DNA from: Paenibacillus polygoni | GTDB lineage: Bacteria > Bacillota > Bacilli > Paenibacillales > Paenibacillaceae | DNA length: 64,000 bases | Direction: 5' to 3' | Assembly: GCF_030263935.1 (NCBI RefSeq) | Contig: NZ_CP127162.1 | Coordinates: 1,435,501 to 1,499,500, forward strand | Shown: piece after piece, positions 16,298 to 26,366 of the stretch | Layout of the letters: every line of letters starts with the position of its first letter | How positions within the stretch are numbered: the first letter of the stretch is position 1 | The notes under the pieces: generated by a model | Told to the model about the DNA's origin: nothing | Databases searched by the model: none | The model's input: the letters and a program-made list of their open reading frames with translations, nothing else | Made by a program: the position numbers and the translations under genes

Positions 16298-16720
16298 ATG
16301 AGTAAATCTGTGAGCGCTAATGAAGCGAAAAAATGGATTGGACAGGAAATTGTAGCACTTCGGAAAGATGGAACACAGGTTGCAGGCAAGCTGGTATCTG
16401 TATCGGGTAATAAACTTATACTCGAACCAGTGGGTGGAAAAGAGGCAGCTACCCGGGCCATTCTTCCTTTGGTATTATTTGATCTTCTCGCAATTGGAAC
16501 ATTACCTTTTGCAGGGGGCGGCTTTGGCGGTCCATATGGCGGTGGCGGTTACCAAGGCGGGTATAATGGAGGAGGCTACCAGGGCGGCGGATATCCTGGC
16601 GGCGGTTATGGCTACGGTGGCAAACCAGGCGGAGGTTATGGATATGGACCAGGTCCAGGACCGGGCCCAGGCCCAGGTTTTGGAGGCGGATATGGATTTA
16701 AAAATAAATTTTTCTACTAG
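16298..16720 (+). CDS. Small beta-domain protein with Gly/Tyr/Pro-rich tail, possible spore or surface protein
   Basis: I do not recognise a named family for this 140-residue protein. Residues 1-70 are an ordinary soluble part with an SH3/LSm-like pattern (EIVALRKDGTQVAGKLVSVS) followed by a hydrophobic stretch ILPLVLFDLLAIGTLPFA. From about residue 71 it is low-complexity: repeated GGGY/GGYQGG units, GYGYG, then an uninterrupted PG repeat and a final KNKFFY. AGAAGGAGGGAG gives a strong ribosome site. Gly/Tyr-rich tails occur in coat and exosporium proteins of spore formers, which is a plausible but unproven role. It is a single gene between two unrelated operons. Confidence 0.8.
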   Translation: MSKSVSANEAKKWIGQEIVALRKDGTQVAGKLVSVSGNKLILEPVGGKEAATRAILPLVLFDLLAIGTLPFAGGGFGGPYGGGGYQGGYNGGGYQGGGYPGGGYGYGGKPGGGYGYGPGPGPGPGPGFGGGYGFKNKFFY

Positions 16721-16771
16721 AAAATCCATTGCATCATACCTGATTCCTGAAAGTCACTCTTTTCATTCATT

Positions 16772-17224
16772 TCAATAAATTTCTAAATTCTTTCCCATCT
16801 CATAACAACGGCCAATGTCCATATAACGAATCAATTCGTAACCCGATTTCTTATAGAAAAGCACTCCTTTATGGTTGCCTTCGTCTACCATCACTTTTGA
16901 TTTTTTACACCCTCGTGAGATTCCAAATTGTTCTGCTTTGAGTAACAATTCTCTACCGTGATTCTTCCTCTGCTGTTTTGGCGAGACAGCCATCATGTCG
17001 ATATAAAGCAGATCCCCATGCATCATAAAGTGAATGAAGCCAAATAAATCTGAATCGTATGTCGAAGAGGATACCAAAGAAATTCCCCTTGATAATCTGA
17101 AGGGGATTTCTTTTATGACTTGATCGATGTCCTGCTTGCTCATGTGAGAAAGAGGGACCAATTGGGTTTTAATGAGGTCCATGATAGCAGAGTCATCTTG
17201 TTTAGGTCTTCGATTTCGAATCAT
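16772..17224 (-). CDS. GNAT-family N-acetyltransferase
   Basis: This 150-residue acetyltransferase has the GNAT core: a central strand LLYIDMMAVSPKQQRKNHGRELL, where QQRKNHG is the acetyl-CoA pyrophosphate loop (Q/RxxGxG/A variant), then a helix and the strand-helix FYKKSGYEL typical of motif B. The substrate, which may be a small molecule or a protein amine, cannot be deduced. I chose ATG 17224 because CAAGGAGGTATTTTCC precedes it; a longer frame adds 20 residues without support. It is a leftward single gene next to the divergent ilvB leader, so their promoters lie back to back. Confidence 0.85.
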   Translation of the reverse strand: MIRNRRPKQDDSAIMDLIKTQLVPLSHMSKQDIDQVIKEIPFRLSRGISLVSSSTYDSDLFGFIHFMMHGDLLYIDMMAVSPKQQRKNHGRELLLKAEQFGISRGCKKSKVMVDEGNHKGVLFYKKSGYELIRYMDIGRCYEMGKNLEIY

Positions 17225-17363
17225 GGAAAATACCTCCTTGTTGAGCAAGTTTTTGTTGAAATAGTATATGTATAGACGGGACAACAGGTGCTGTTTTCCA
17301 GGGCAAAACAGTTGTTACAGCAAGGTTTGTCCAAAAACTGTAATACTTTTGAAAAATAAAGTG

Positions 17364-17393
17364 TTGACTATTTCCATAAATGAATCATATAAT
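17364..17393 (+). promoter_or_regulatory. Sigma-A promoter of the ilv-leu operon
   Basis: TTGACT (17364-17369), an 18-base spacer and TATAAT (17388-17393). Transcription should begin near 17400 at the head of the T-box leader. Confidence 0.8.
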
Positions 17394-17399
17394 GTTCCT

Positions 17400-17751
17400 A
17401 ACATTTAACCGCTATAGTTCATCGGCAATGATGAGGACGAAGTTGTAAGGGCGCTTATGCTCAGAGAGTGGACGGAATATGCTGCAAGCTCCACCATAAT
17501 CCCTTATATACGAGCTCACCTCGGAGCTGTTTTCCTGAAAGGCATTTGCTTATTAGGGAAAATCGTAAAGTCTACGTTACAGACTAGGTAAGAAGATGGG
17601 GTGGGGTTATTTCCCTTACTATTCTTCTACTTGCTAAGGTCAGATTCTGTGAGGAATCCGACAAAACTGGGTGGTACCACGGAAGAAACAACCTTTCGTC
17701 CCTTGCGAGGCACATATTGTGTCCGCTTGAGATGAGAGGTTTTTTTATTTT
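17400..17751 (+). promoter_or_regulatory. T-box riboswitch controlling ilvB-ilvN-ilvC-leuA
   Basis: The leader contains GATGAGGACGAAGTT near its start, an AGAGAG element at 17463-17468, and the T-box core ACTGGGTGGTACCACGG at 17667-17683. A terminator ends at a T-run at 17740-17747. Uncharged tRNA pairing with the specifier and the T-box bulge stabilises the antiterminator. The most likely specifier is CTC at 17515-17517, in a GAG-CTC-ACC context. That would sense leucine, as the Bacillus ilv-leu T-box does. I infer the codon by position and did not fold Stem I. Confidence 0.9.
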
Positions 17752-17798
17752 CTAGTTTGCAAGTTCAATGTAGTTTTTTAGAAGGGGGAGATCTTAGA

Positions 17799-19544
17799 GT
17801 GAATGCACATAATTCTGAAATGCGGTCAACAGATCAACTACGAGAAAAATGGATGAAGCCGGAAGTCATTACCGGTTCGGATATCTTGCTACGAAGCTTG
17901 CTTCTTGAAGGTGTTGAATGTGTGTTTGGTTATCCAGGCGGTGCAGTACTTTATATTTATGATGCGATGCATGGATTCGAAGATTTCAATCATCTTCTTA
18001 CACGCCATGAACAAGGAGCTATTCATGCGGCTGATGGTTATGCACGAGTAAGTGGAAAAGTTGGGGTGTGTATTGCTACTTCAGGTCCGGGCGCTACGAA
18101 CCTTGTTACCGGAATTGCAACAGCGTATATGGATTCCGTACCTCTTGTTGTCATCACAGGAAATGTCGCTTCAACCCTGATTGGTACCGATGCATTCCAA
18201 GAAGCTGATATTACGGGGATCACCATGCCAATCACGAAACATAGTTATCTGGTACGTGATGTTGAAGATTTGCCTCGCGTCATTCACGAAGCATTCCATA
18301 TTGCAAACACAGGTAGAAAAGGGCCGGTACTCATTGATATCCCTAAAGATATTTCTTCAGCGAAGACCCTTTTTAAACCGCATACCGAACCAGTGCAGAT
18401 GAGAGCTTACAATCCGAAAGTAATTCCAAACCGGATTCAGCTTGATAAACTGCAACAAGCCATTCAAGAAGCAGAACGTCCAGTGATTCTAGCTGGTGGC
18501 GGGGTTGTATATTCGGGAGGACATGAAGCACTGTATGAATTTGTTAAGCAAACGGAAATTCCGATTACAACTACACTTCTTGGACTGGGAGGCTTCCCAA
18601 GCGGTCATGAATTGTGGATGGGGATGCCGGGTATGCACGGAACCTATACAGCAAATCAAGCTATCCAACAAGCAGATCTCCTAATCTGTATCGGTGCAAG
18701 ATTTGATGACCGGGTTACTGGTAAGCTGGATGGTTTTGCACCTAAAGCAAAAATTGTTCACATCGATATTGACCCAGCTGAGATTGGCAAAAACGTCGCT
18801 GCCGATATTCCAATTGTGGGTGACGTAAAAACCGTATTAGAAATTCTTAATCAAGATGCAGCTCGTGCCGATAAGGCAGATGCATGGCGGGAACAGATCA
18901 AAGAATGGAAAGGCGATCGTCTCTATCATTACAAAGATTCAGATGAAGTCTTAAAACCACAGTGGGTTATTGAAATGTTGAATGAGACCACAAATGGCAG
19001 CGCCATTGTTACAACAGATGTAGGTCAACATCAGATGTGGGCTGCGCAATATTACAAATTTAATCAACCGCGTTCATGGGTTACTTCTGGCGGGCTTGGT
19101 ACCATGGGATTTGGTTTCCCTTCTGCGATTGGTGCACAAATGGCTCATCCAGATCGACTGGTTATTTCCATCAATGGAGATGGCGGAATGCAAATGTGTT
19201 CTCAAGAACTTGCCATCTGCGCGATAAACAAAATTCCGGTTAAGATTGTAGTCATTAACAATCAGGTACTTGGAATGGTTAGACAGTGGCAGGAATTAAT
19301 TTATGAAAATCGATATAGCCATATTGATTTAGCCGGTAGTCCTGATTTTGTAAAATTGGCCGAAGCATACGGAGTAAAAGGCTTGCGTGCAACAAACAAA
19401 GAGGAAGCTCAGCAAGTTTGGGAAGAAGCAATGAATACGGATGGTCCTGTACTTGTCGAATTTGTAGTTAATAAGGACGAAAATGTATATCCGATGGTAA
19501 TGCAGGGTTCGACAATTGATCAAATGCTGATGGGAGATGCATAA
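17799..19544 (+). CDS. ilvB: Acetolactate synthase large (catalytic) subunit
   Basis: AHAS condenses two pyruvates to acetolactate, or pyruvate with 2-oxobutyrate, using ThDP and FAD, the first shared step of valine, leucine and isoleucine synthesis. The 581-residue protein shows VFGYPGGAVLYIYDA, the catalytic glutamate in RHEQGAIHAADGYAR, and the ThDP motif GDGGMQMCSQELA extended to VINNQVLGMVRQWQ. GTG 17799 is preferred: GAAGGGGGAG lies ten bases upstream, and earlier in-frame codons run into the T-box terminator. It begins the ilv-leu operon under the T-box leader, and the regulatory subunit gene follows after three bases. Confidence 0.96.
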   Translation: MNAHNSEMRSTDQLREKWMKPEVITGSDILLRSLLLEGVECVFGYPGGAVLYIYDAMHGFEDFNHLLTRHEQGAIHAADGYARVSGKVGVCIATSGPGATNLVTGIATAYMDSVPLVVITGNVASTLIGTDAFQEADITGITMPITKHSYLVRDVEDLPRVIHEAFHIANTGRKGPVLIDIPKDISSAKTLFKPHTEPVQMRAYNPKVIPNRIQLDKLQQAIQEAERPVILAGGGVVYSGGHEALYEFVKQTEIPITTTLLGLGGFPSGHELWMGMPGMHGTYTANQAIQQADLLICIGARFDDRVTGKLDGFAPKAKIVHIDIDPAEIGKNVAADIPIVGDVKTVLEILNQDAARADKADAWREQIKEWKGDRLYHYKDSDEVLKPQWVIEMLNETTNGSAIVTTDVGQHQMWAAQYYKFNQPRSWVTSGGLGTMGFGFPSAIGAQMAHPDRLVISINGDGGMQMCSQELAICAINKIPVKIVVINNQVLGMVRQWQELIYENRYSHIDLAGSPDFVKLAEAYGVKGLRATNKEEAQQVWEEAMNTDGPVLVEFVVNKDENVYPMVMQGSTIDQMLMGDA

Positions 19545-19547
19545 ATC

Positions 19548-20030
19548 ATGAATAGACATACGATTGCCGTGCTGGTAAACGATCAGCCAGGAGTACTTCA
19601 ACGGGTATCAGGTCTGTTCGGTCGCCGTGGATTTAACATCGAAAGTATTACAGTAGGTCAATCGGAAGAAGCAGGTTTATCTCGAATGGTCATTGTAACA
19701 CTTGGAGACGACAAATTACTCGAGCAAATTGAGAAGCAACTTTACAAATTAATTGATGTAATTAAGGTAGTCAATCTTAGTTCAAATCCAATGGTAGGAC
19801 GCGAACTAGCGTTGATAAAAGTAAAAGCAGATCCTTCAGAACGACCAGAAGTAATGGGACTCGTTGAGACTTTCCGCGCTTCAGTCGTGGATATCGGAAA
19901 CACCTCATTGATGGTACAAGTTGTAGGGGATACAGATAAGATTGATGCAATGATTGAGCTTCTGAAGCCTTACGGAATCCGTGAATTATCCAGAACCGGA
20001 GTTACCGCAATGATTAGAGGCAATGTATAA
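19548..20030 (+). CDS. ilvN: Acetolactate synthase small (regulatory) subunit
   Basis: This 160-residue subunit binds valine and stimulates the catalytic subunit. The N-terminal ACT domain (about residues 3-75) reads HTIAVLVNDQPGVLQRVSGLFGRRGFNIESITVG. The C-terminal ALS_ss_C domain follows, with LIKVKADPSERPEV near residue 86. It starts three bases after ilvB, in the standard ilvB-ilvN arrangement. Firmicute nomenclature also uses ilvH for this gene. A weak hairpin and a long structured spacer separate it from ilvC. Confidence 0.95.
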   Translation: MNRHTIAVLVNDQPGVLQRVSGLFGRRGFNIESITVGQSEEAGLSRMVIVTLGDDKLLEQIEKQLYKLIDVIKVVNLSSNPMVGRELALIKVKADPSERPEVMGLVETFRASVVDIGNTSLMVQVVGDTDKIDAMIELLKPYGIRELSRTGVTAMIRGNV

Positions 20031-20040
20031 AAAATTATTA

Positions 20041-20084
20041 GGATGAATAGTTAATTCATGGAATTGTCATTCATTCTCTTTTTT
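20041..20084 (+). terminator. Weak terminator-like hairpin after ilvN
   Basis: GGATGAAT (20041-20048) pairs with ATTCATTC (20069-20076), followed by TCTTTTTT. It may reduce, rather than stop, read-through into ilvC. Confidence 0.45.
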
Positions 20085-20112
20085 AAAATTATAATTTAGT
20101 CATTCACCGCGA

Positions 20113-21259
<1,147 letters not shown>

Positions 21260-21300
21260 GAATTGATCTTACCCGAAAAATAATGATTTAAAATATTTCT

Positions 21301-21340
21301 TCCTAAGCGGCCGTGCGATTATGCGTGAGCCGCTATAGGA
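21301..21340 (+). promoter_or_regulatory. Hairpin in the ilvC-leuA spacer
   Basis: TCCTaAGCGGC (21301-21311) pairs with GCCGCTatAGGA (21329-21340). The 3' arm includes an AGGAGG-like sequence, but the leuA ribosome site used (GGAGGT, 21361-21366) lies 20 bases further on. Confidence 0.55.
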
Positions 21341-21373
21341 GGTTAAACATAACATTTTTTGGAGGTGCTGAGT

Positions 21374-22915
21374 GTGCGCAAAATTCATATCTTTGATACT
21401 ACACTGCGTGACGGAGAGCAATCTCCTGGCGTCAATCTGAACACGCGGGAGAAACTGGAGATCGCTTATCAGCTTGAAAAATTAGGAGTGGACCGGATGG
21501 AGGCTGGTTTTCCGGCTGCCTCCCCGGGCGACCTCGCTGCCGTAAATGCCATTGCTAGAGCGGTAAAAAACTCAACGGTTATTGGACTTTCACGTTCTAG
21601 AGAACAGGATATTGAAGCTGTTCGGGAAGCGCTTCAAGGAGCACAAGATCCGTGTATCCACCTGTTTCTAGCTACTTCGCCAATACATCGTCAGCATAAA
21701 CTTCGCATGGACAAAGCACAGGTGCTTGATACAGCAAGATCTGCCATTCGGTATGCGAAACGTTATTTTTCCAAAATCGAATTTTCACTTGAAGATGCCG
21801 GCCGTACAGAACACGACTTTTTAGTTGAAGTGACTTCGATGGCAGTCCAAGAGGGAGCAGCCGTTGTAAATATTCCGGATACGGTAGGTTATTTATATCC
21901 TGAAGAATATGGTAATCTGTTCAGAATATTAAAAACGCAAGTACCGGATATTGAGAAGGTGCAACTCAGCGCTCATTGTCATAATGATTTGGGAATGGCG
22001 ACTGCCAATACACTGGCTGCGATTATGAATGGGGCAGATCAAATTGAAGGTACGGTTAATGGAATTGGGGAACGTGCCGGAAATACAGCTATTGAAGAAA
22101 TAGCGATGGCTTTAGAGACAAGACAAGAATTATTTGGGGCAAAAACAACACTTGAGTTATCTGAGATTGCTCGGACCAGTCGGCTCGTCAGCAGATTAAC
22201 GGGGATGGTCGTCCCTGGTAATAAGGCGATCGTCGGTGCTAATGCATTTGCTCATGAGTCAGGTATTCATCAAGACGGTATGCTCAAAGAAAAAACAACC
22301 TATGAAATCATGACACCAGAAACCATTGGACTGAAAGAGAGCAAACTTGTACTTGGTAAACATTCAGGTCGGCATGCTTTCCGTGAGAAATTGGTTGAGC
22401 TTGGGTTTATCCTTGAAGAAGATGAAGTAAACCGAGCTTTTGCACAGTTTAAAGATCTTGCAGATAAGAAAAAAGAAGTGACGGACGACGATCTAATTGC
22501 GCTCTTAGAAGAAAAATTAGTCGATAGTCCCGAAGTATTCAAACTTCAAGAGATGTATGTCACTTATGGAAATGCCTCTGTTCCCTCCGCTAGAATCAGC
22601 CTTTGCTTGGAAGACGGGAAGTATGTGACATCAGAAGCTGAAGGAAATGGCTCGGTAGATGCGATCTATAATGCGATTGATAAAGCAAGTGGAGAAGATG
22701 TGATCCTTGCTGATTATTCTATTAAGTCCGTTACTCACGGTAAAGACGCCTTGGGTGAAGTACATGTCGTCCTAAAACAGGATAAGATGACGGTGCAAGG
22801 ACGCGGAGTGAGTACCGACATCCTTGGAGCCAGCGCCCGTGCTTATGTAGATGCTCTCAACCATCTTGTTGAAAAACGTAAAACATATACAGAGCGCATT
22901 AATGTAAATTTATAA
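21374..22915 (+). CDS. leuA: 2-isopropylmalate synthase
   Basis: LeuA condenses 2-ketoisovalerate with acetyl-CoA, the first committed and leucine-inhibited step to leucine. The 513-residue protein has the DRE-TIM catalytic start DTTLRDGEQSPG, the metal-binding HCHNDLGMA segment and GNxAxEE-type GNTAIEEIAMAL. It also has the C-terminal LeuA dimer (allosteric) domain from about residue 370. GTG 21374 is chosen because GGAGGT is seven bases upstream. It follows ilvC in the same operon and is ended by a terminator. leuB comes only after an inverted gene, and leuC and leuD are not in this window. Confidence 0.96.
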   Translation: MRKIHIFDTTLRDGEQSPGVNLNTREKLEIAYQLEKLGVDRMEAGFPAASPGDLAAVNAIARAVKNSTVIGLSRSREQDIEAVREALQGAQDPCIHLFLATSPIHRQHKLRMDKAQVLDTARSAIRYAKRYFSKIEFSLEDAGRTEHDFLVEVTSMAVQEGAAVVNIPDTVGYLYPEEYGNLFRILKTQVPDIEKVQLSAHCHNDLGMATANTLAAIMNGADQIEGTVNGIGERAGNTAIEEIAMALETRQELFGAKTTLELSEIARTSRLVSRLTGMVVPGNKAIVGANAFAHESGIHQDGMLKEKTTYEIMTPETIGLKESKLVLGKHSGRHAFREKLVELGFILEEDEVNRAFAQFKDLADKKKEVTDDDLIALLEEKLVDSPEVFKLQEMYVTYGNASVPSARISLCLEDGKYVTSEAEGNGSVDAIYNAIDKASGEDVILADYSIKSVTHGKDALGEVHVVLKQDKMTVQGRGVSTDILGASARAYVDALNHLVEKRKTYTERINVNL

Positions 22916-22933
22916 AATCATAATGATTCGATA

Positions 22934-22991
22934 AAAAAGCCCTTTTTGGAACTTTTCTCAGATGAGTAAAGATTCCTAGAAAGGGCTTTTC
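22934..22991. terminator. Terminator after leuA
   Basis: AAAAGCCCTTT pairs with AAAGGGCTTTT around a partly paired loop. The A-tract makes it usable for the leftward gene as well. Confidence 0.8.
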
Positions 22992-23090
22992 GGGTACTTT
23001 TATATTTATTTAAAAATCAAATGAATCTAAGTTACAAATGTATCCTTTTATTGAATGATGAAAATAACACAATTAACTGTTTATATAGGT

Positions 23091-24071
23091 CTACCAAGCA
23101 TATGCATTAGGTGCATGTCCGCCAGGTCCTGGGAAAATTTCATCTAGGCGTTTCATCGTGGATTCATCAAGGTTTACATCTAGTGCATCCAGTGTACTTT
23201 CAAATTGCTCCATGGTTCGAGGTCCGATAATCGGAGCAGTTACTGCAGGATTTGCCAGCAGCCAAGCAAGAGCAACGTTATCTTGAGGTTCACCAAGTTC
23301 ACGGCAGAGTGCAGCAAACTCTTCCAACTGCTCCCGGTGCTGATCGATGTAAGCTGCATTATTACCGGTACGAGTCCCTTCGAGTTTTTTTAGGGCATTC
23401 CGGCCAAGCAATCCACCATCCAGCGGACTCCAAGGAATAATCCCAAGTCCTAAATGTTGAGCTGCAGGAAGGACTTCAAGTTCTGGTAGCCGGCAATTGA
23501 GGCTGTATTTATGCTGTTCTGAGATAAGTCCGAGGAAATGCCGCTGTTTGGCAGCACTTTGGGCAACCGCAATTTGCCAGCCTGCAAAATTACTAGAGCC
23601 AACATAGCCGATTTTCCCCTGTGCAATGCTGACTTCGAACGCTCCCCAAAGTTCCTCCCATGAAATGACGGGATCGACGTGGTGCATTTGGTAAAGTTCA
23701 ATATGATCCGTTTGTAGACGCTGTAATGATCCTTCCAAGTGACGACGAATTTTATAGGCAGATAAACCTGCGTCATCGTTAGGGCCATCCGACTGATCCT
23801 GCATGGAACCATAGACTTTTGTAGCGAGTACCACTCTTTCACGGCGGCCTCCACCTTGTTTGAACCATCTGCCGATAATTTTTTCAGTTAAGCCGGAATG
23901 TTCACCCCAACCGTATACATTTGCTGTATCAAAAAAATTGATTCCTGCATCAAGAGCGGCATCCATAATTCGGAATGCCTCTTTTTCATCTGTTTCGGGA
24001 CCAAAGTTCATTGTACCAAGACATAGTTTACTTACTTTTAAACCAGACTTACCCAGGTAACTGTACTGCAT
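23091..24071 (-). CDS. Aldo/keto reductase
   Basis: This 326-residue NADP(H)-dependent oxidoreductase of the AKR superfamily (YajO/Tas-like, with similarity to voltage-gated potassium channel beta subunits) is a TIM barrel. Visible catalytic elements are DAGINFFDTANVYGWG (Asp and Tyr), KVYG with the lysine, and YQMHHVDP with the histidine. The cofactor end is PIIGPRTMEQFE. ATG 24071 is chosen for GAAGGATGAG upstream and the family start MQYSYLGKSGLKVSKLCLG. It lies in reverse between leuA and leuB, where these genes are usually contiguous, so it is probably a later insertion and not part of leucine synthesis. Confidence 0.9.
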   Translation of the reverse strand: MQYSYLGKSGLKVSKLCLGTMNFGPETDEKEAFRIMDAALDAGINFFDTANVYGWGEHSGLTEKIIGRWFKQGGGRRERVVLATKVYGSMQDQSDGPNDDAGLSAYKIRRHLEGSLQRLQTDHIELYQMHHVDPVISWEELWGAFEVSIAQGKIGYVGSSNFAGWQIAVAQSAAKQRHFLGLISEQHKYSLNCRLPELEVLPAAQHLGLGIIPWSPLDGGLLGRNALKKLEGTRTGNNAAYIDQHREQLEEFAALCRELGEPQDNVALAWLLANPAVTAPIIGPRTMEQFESTLDALDVNLDESTMKRLDEIFPGPGGHAPNAYAW

Positions 24072-24247
24072 AGTCCACTCATCCTTCCTCATAGGAACCA
24101 AATTTACCTTTCTATGTTATTGTAAACGGTTAATTCAAGTTCAATCAACTGATTTACTTACAATCCTTTGAATGAATTAGGAAATTGAATGCAGCGGTTA
24201 TAGTCTAAACCTATTAAAGCAATAGATTCTATATCTTGGTCAAATCC

Positions 24248-24261
24248 ACCATATCTATGGT
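24248..24261. repeat. Short palindrome upstream of leuB
   Basis: ACCATA and TATGGT flank TC in the 270-base gap before leuB. It could be an operator for leuB or the divergent reductase gene, but it is short enough to arise by chance. Confidence 0.3.
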
Positions 24262-24338
24262 ACAAAGATATATAAGAAGTTTACAACGTCGAGAAAATTG
24301 AAATTTATGATTTTACATAAAAAAGGAGCGTGTTGTTC

Positions 24339-25442
24339 ATGTCAGATGTGAAGAAAATAGCAGTCATTTCAGGTGATGGGATCGGCCCTGAGGTTGTTGC
24401 GGAAGCAGAGAAAGTATTAAAACGGACAGAGGAGCTGTTCGGTTATACGTTTGAAACGAGCCATGCCTTATTCGGCGGGATTGCTATTGATCAAAAAGGA
24501 ACACCGCTTCCGGAAGAAACGCTCGAAGTATGTCAGAATGCAGATGCAGTTCTGCTTGGAGCAGTGGGTGGTCCGCAGTGGGATAATAACCCTAAAGAAC
24601 TTAGACCAGAGACAGGATTACTGGGAATTCGCAAGGCACTTGGTTTATTCTCTAATTTACGCCCGGCTGTTGTATTTGATTGTTTGAAAGATGCATCTAC
24701 CTTGAAACCAGAAGTTCTAGAAGGAACGGACTTAATGGTCGTAAGAGAACTGACCGGCGGGATCTATTTCGGTGACAAACTTCGCAGACAAGGAGAGCAT
24801 GGGGAAGAAGCAGTTGATACCTGTGTTTACAACGTAACAGAAGTGGAACGCATTGTTAGACAGGCTTTTGAAATTGCACAAAAACGGAAAAAGAGACTTG
24901 CTTCAGTAGACAAAGCTAATGTACTGGAAACATCGAGACTATGGCGTGAAGTGGTAAACCGTGTAGCTCCTGACTATCCTGATGTAGAAGTAGAACATGT
25001 ACTTGTTGATAACTGTGCAATGCAGCTTTTACGGAGACCAGCGAGCTTTGATGTCATTGTAACCGAGAATATGTTTGGAGATATCCTAAGTGATGAAGCA
25101 GCCATGTTGACGGGTTCGATCGGGATGTTATCTTCTGCATCTTTGGGAGAAGGCAGCTTCGGGTTGTATGAACCAGTTCATGGTTCCGCTCCTGATATTG
25201 CGGGACAGGGAGCAGCAAACCCTATTGCAACGATCCTATCTGTCGCTTTAATGTTCCGAATGACTTTTGGATATGAAGATGCAGCAGATGCCATTGAAAA
25301 AGCAGTAGCTAAAGTGCTGGATGAAGGTCATCGTACAAGCGATATCGCAGTAGATAAGAGCCAAGCAATCAGTACTTCAGCGATGGGAGATTTAATCGTG
25401 AAGAATATGGAGAAATCGACACTAGTTTCTTCTATTAAATAA
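24339..25442 (+). CDS. leuB: 3-isopropylmalate dehydrogenase
   Basis: LeuB oxidises and decarboxylates 3-isopropylmalate with NAD+ in the leucine pathway. The 367-residue enzyme has [12 protein letters not shown] at the start, the substrate loop [32 protein letters not shown], and the metal and cofactor region [20 protein letters not shown] followed by [20 protein letters not shown] 24339 follows AAAAGGAGCG; an earlier GTG at 24330 lies inside that site. It is separated from leuA by the reversed reductase gene, so it needs its own promoter in the 270-base gap, which I could not pin down. Confidence 0.96.
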   Translation: MSDVKKIAVISGDGIGPEVVAEAEKVLKRTEELFGYTFETSHALFGGIAIDQKGTPLPEETLEVCQNADAVLLGAVGGPQWDNNPKELRPETGLLGIRKALGLFSNLRPAVVFDCLKDASTLKPEVLEGTDLMVVRELTGGIYFGDKLRRQGEHGEEAVDTCVYNVTEVERIVRQAFEIAQKRKKRLASVDKANVLETSRLWREVVNRVAPDYPDVEVEHVLVDNCAMQLLRRPASFDVIVTENMFGDILSDEAAMLTGSIGMLSSASLGEGSFGLYEPVHGSAPDIAGQGAANPIATILSVALMFRMTFGYEDAADAIEKAVAKVLDEGHRTSDIAVDKSQAISTSAMGDLIVKNMEKSTLVSSIK

Positions 25443-25898
25443 GTAACACGATAGAGAGTAGATATTCTTTAGATTCCGTATATATTTACGGAGAAGAGAG
25501 TAGCTGCTCTCGATCCTTTTCATGTACTGCCCATTTGACTTTGAGTTAAACGAGTGATAGGATCTATATATTATTCGTAGAATGGGCTAAGGATCTTAAT
25601 ACATTTTCTTTTTCCTAAGCCGATCAGTAACCTATAAATTTCCGCATTTTTCAAAAATAATAGACAAGCCCTTACAGCATTTCTTATGTTGTGAGGGCTT
25701 TTTTCACCAAATAACGCGGGTGCCTTTTTTTTACAAAAAATGCGTTTAAGAACTGGGAAAAAGGTGTTATAAGGGGTATGGAATCTTTTTTATTATAAAG
25801 AGGAAAACGAACTGTCATAACGAATAGGGTAAAAGAATACGCTATTGAACATAATGTAAATAATGCATCCGGTGCGTTTCTACAAGGAGGGTGAACAA
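25443..25898. other. Gap between leuB and the zinc protein gene
   Basis: It contains an inverted repeat TCCGTA (25475-25480) with TACGGA (25487-25492), then a strong terminator at 25668-25704 about 230 bases after the leuB stop. No gene with a ribosome site is visible between them. leuB mRNA therefore appears to have an unusually long 3' tail, unless a small RNA lies here. Confidence 0.6.
25668..25704 (+). terminator. Terminator 226 bases downstream of leuB
   Basis: GCCCTTACAGCAT (25668-25680) pairs with ATGTTGTGAGGGC (25686-25698) over 13 positions, followed by TTTTTT. Confidence 0.88.
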
Positions 25899-26321
25899 AT
25901 GAGTTTTTGTTGTGGAGCAAGTATGATTGGAACGAAGGGAACATTAAAACATTACCGTACGCAGGTCCACAATGTTCCCCTGCTCTTTTGTCCAGTATGT
26001 CATCGGGTAGAAGTCCATTACAAAGTAGAAAATGAATATGAAATTTTAGCTGAATATGCACATGGTGACGGTGCCTCTGAGATTGACTTTCAAGATTATG
26101 TAATGGAAGACGAAGATACGATTTATGAGAACTGTGTAAACCGTGAGAATGAAGATCCGCTCGAAGTCGTCCAAAGACAAATCGATACGTCTCTTGACTT
26201 GTTGTCCATAGCCAAAAATATAAAAGACGAGAAGTGGGAGAGCGAATTAAAGCGCAGGCTTGCTGTCATGAGTAAAAAACGCTCAAAGCTGAAGCACAAT
26301 CAACCGGGAAGACAACCATAG
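25899..26321 (+). CDS. Small protein with YgiT-like zinc-ribbon motif, unknown function
   Basis: This 140-residue soluble protein starts with a CCGASM segment and has CPVC about 27 residues later. That gives a CC...CxxC arrangement like YgiT-type zinc fingers. The middle is acidic and the last third is a charged helix ending in basic residues (KKRSKLKHNQPGR). AAGGAGGG before ATG 25899 is strong, and a terminator follows 17 bases after the stop, so it is a single-gene unit. I cannot assign a function. YgiT proteins are antitoxins, but no toxin gene is adjacent here. Confidence 0.7.
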   Translation: MSFCCGASMIGTKGTLKHYRTQVHNVPLLFCPVCHRVEVHYKVENEYEILAEYAHGDGASEIDFQDYVMEDEDTIYENCVNRENEDPLEVVQRQIDTSLDLLSIAKNIKDEKWESELKRRLAVMSKKRSKLKHNQPGRQP

Positions 26322-26338
26322 TATGTTTGCAAAGACGA

Positions 26339-26366
26339 CCTTTGCCCTAGGGCAAAGGTTTTTTTT
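26339..26366 (+). terminator. Terminator after the zinc protein gene
   Basis: CCTTTGCCC (26339-26347) pairs with GGGCAAAGG (26350-26358), followed by eight T residues. Confidence 0.93.

Noticed and set aside
17285-17363. CodY box upstream of the ilv promoter
   Set aside because: An AT-rich CTTTTGAAAA stretch is present but matches the 15-base CodY consensus too poorly to list.
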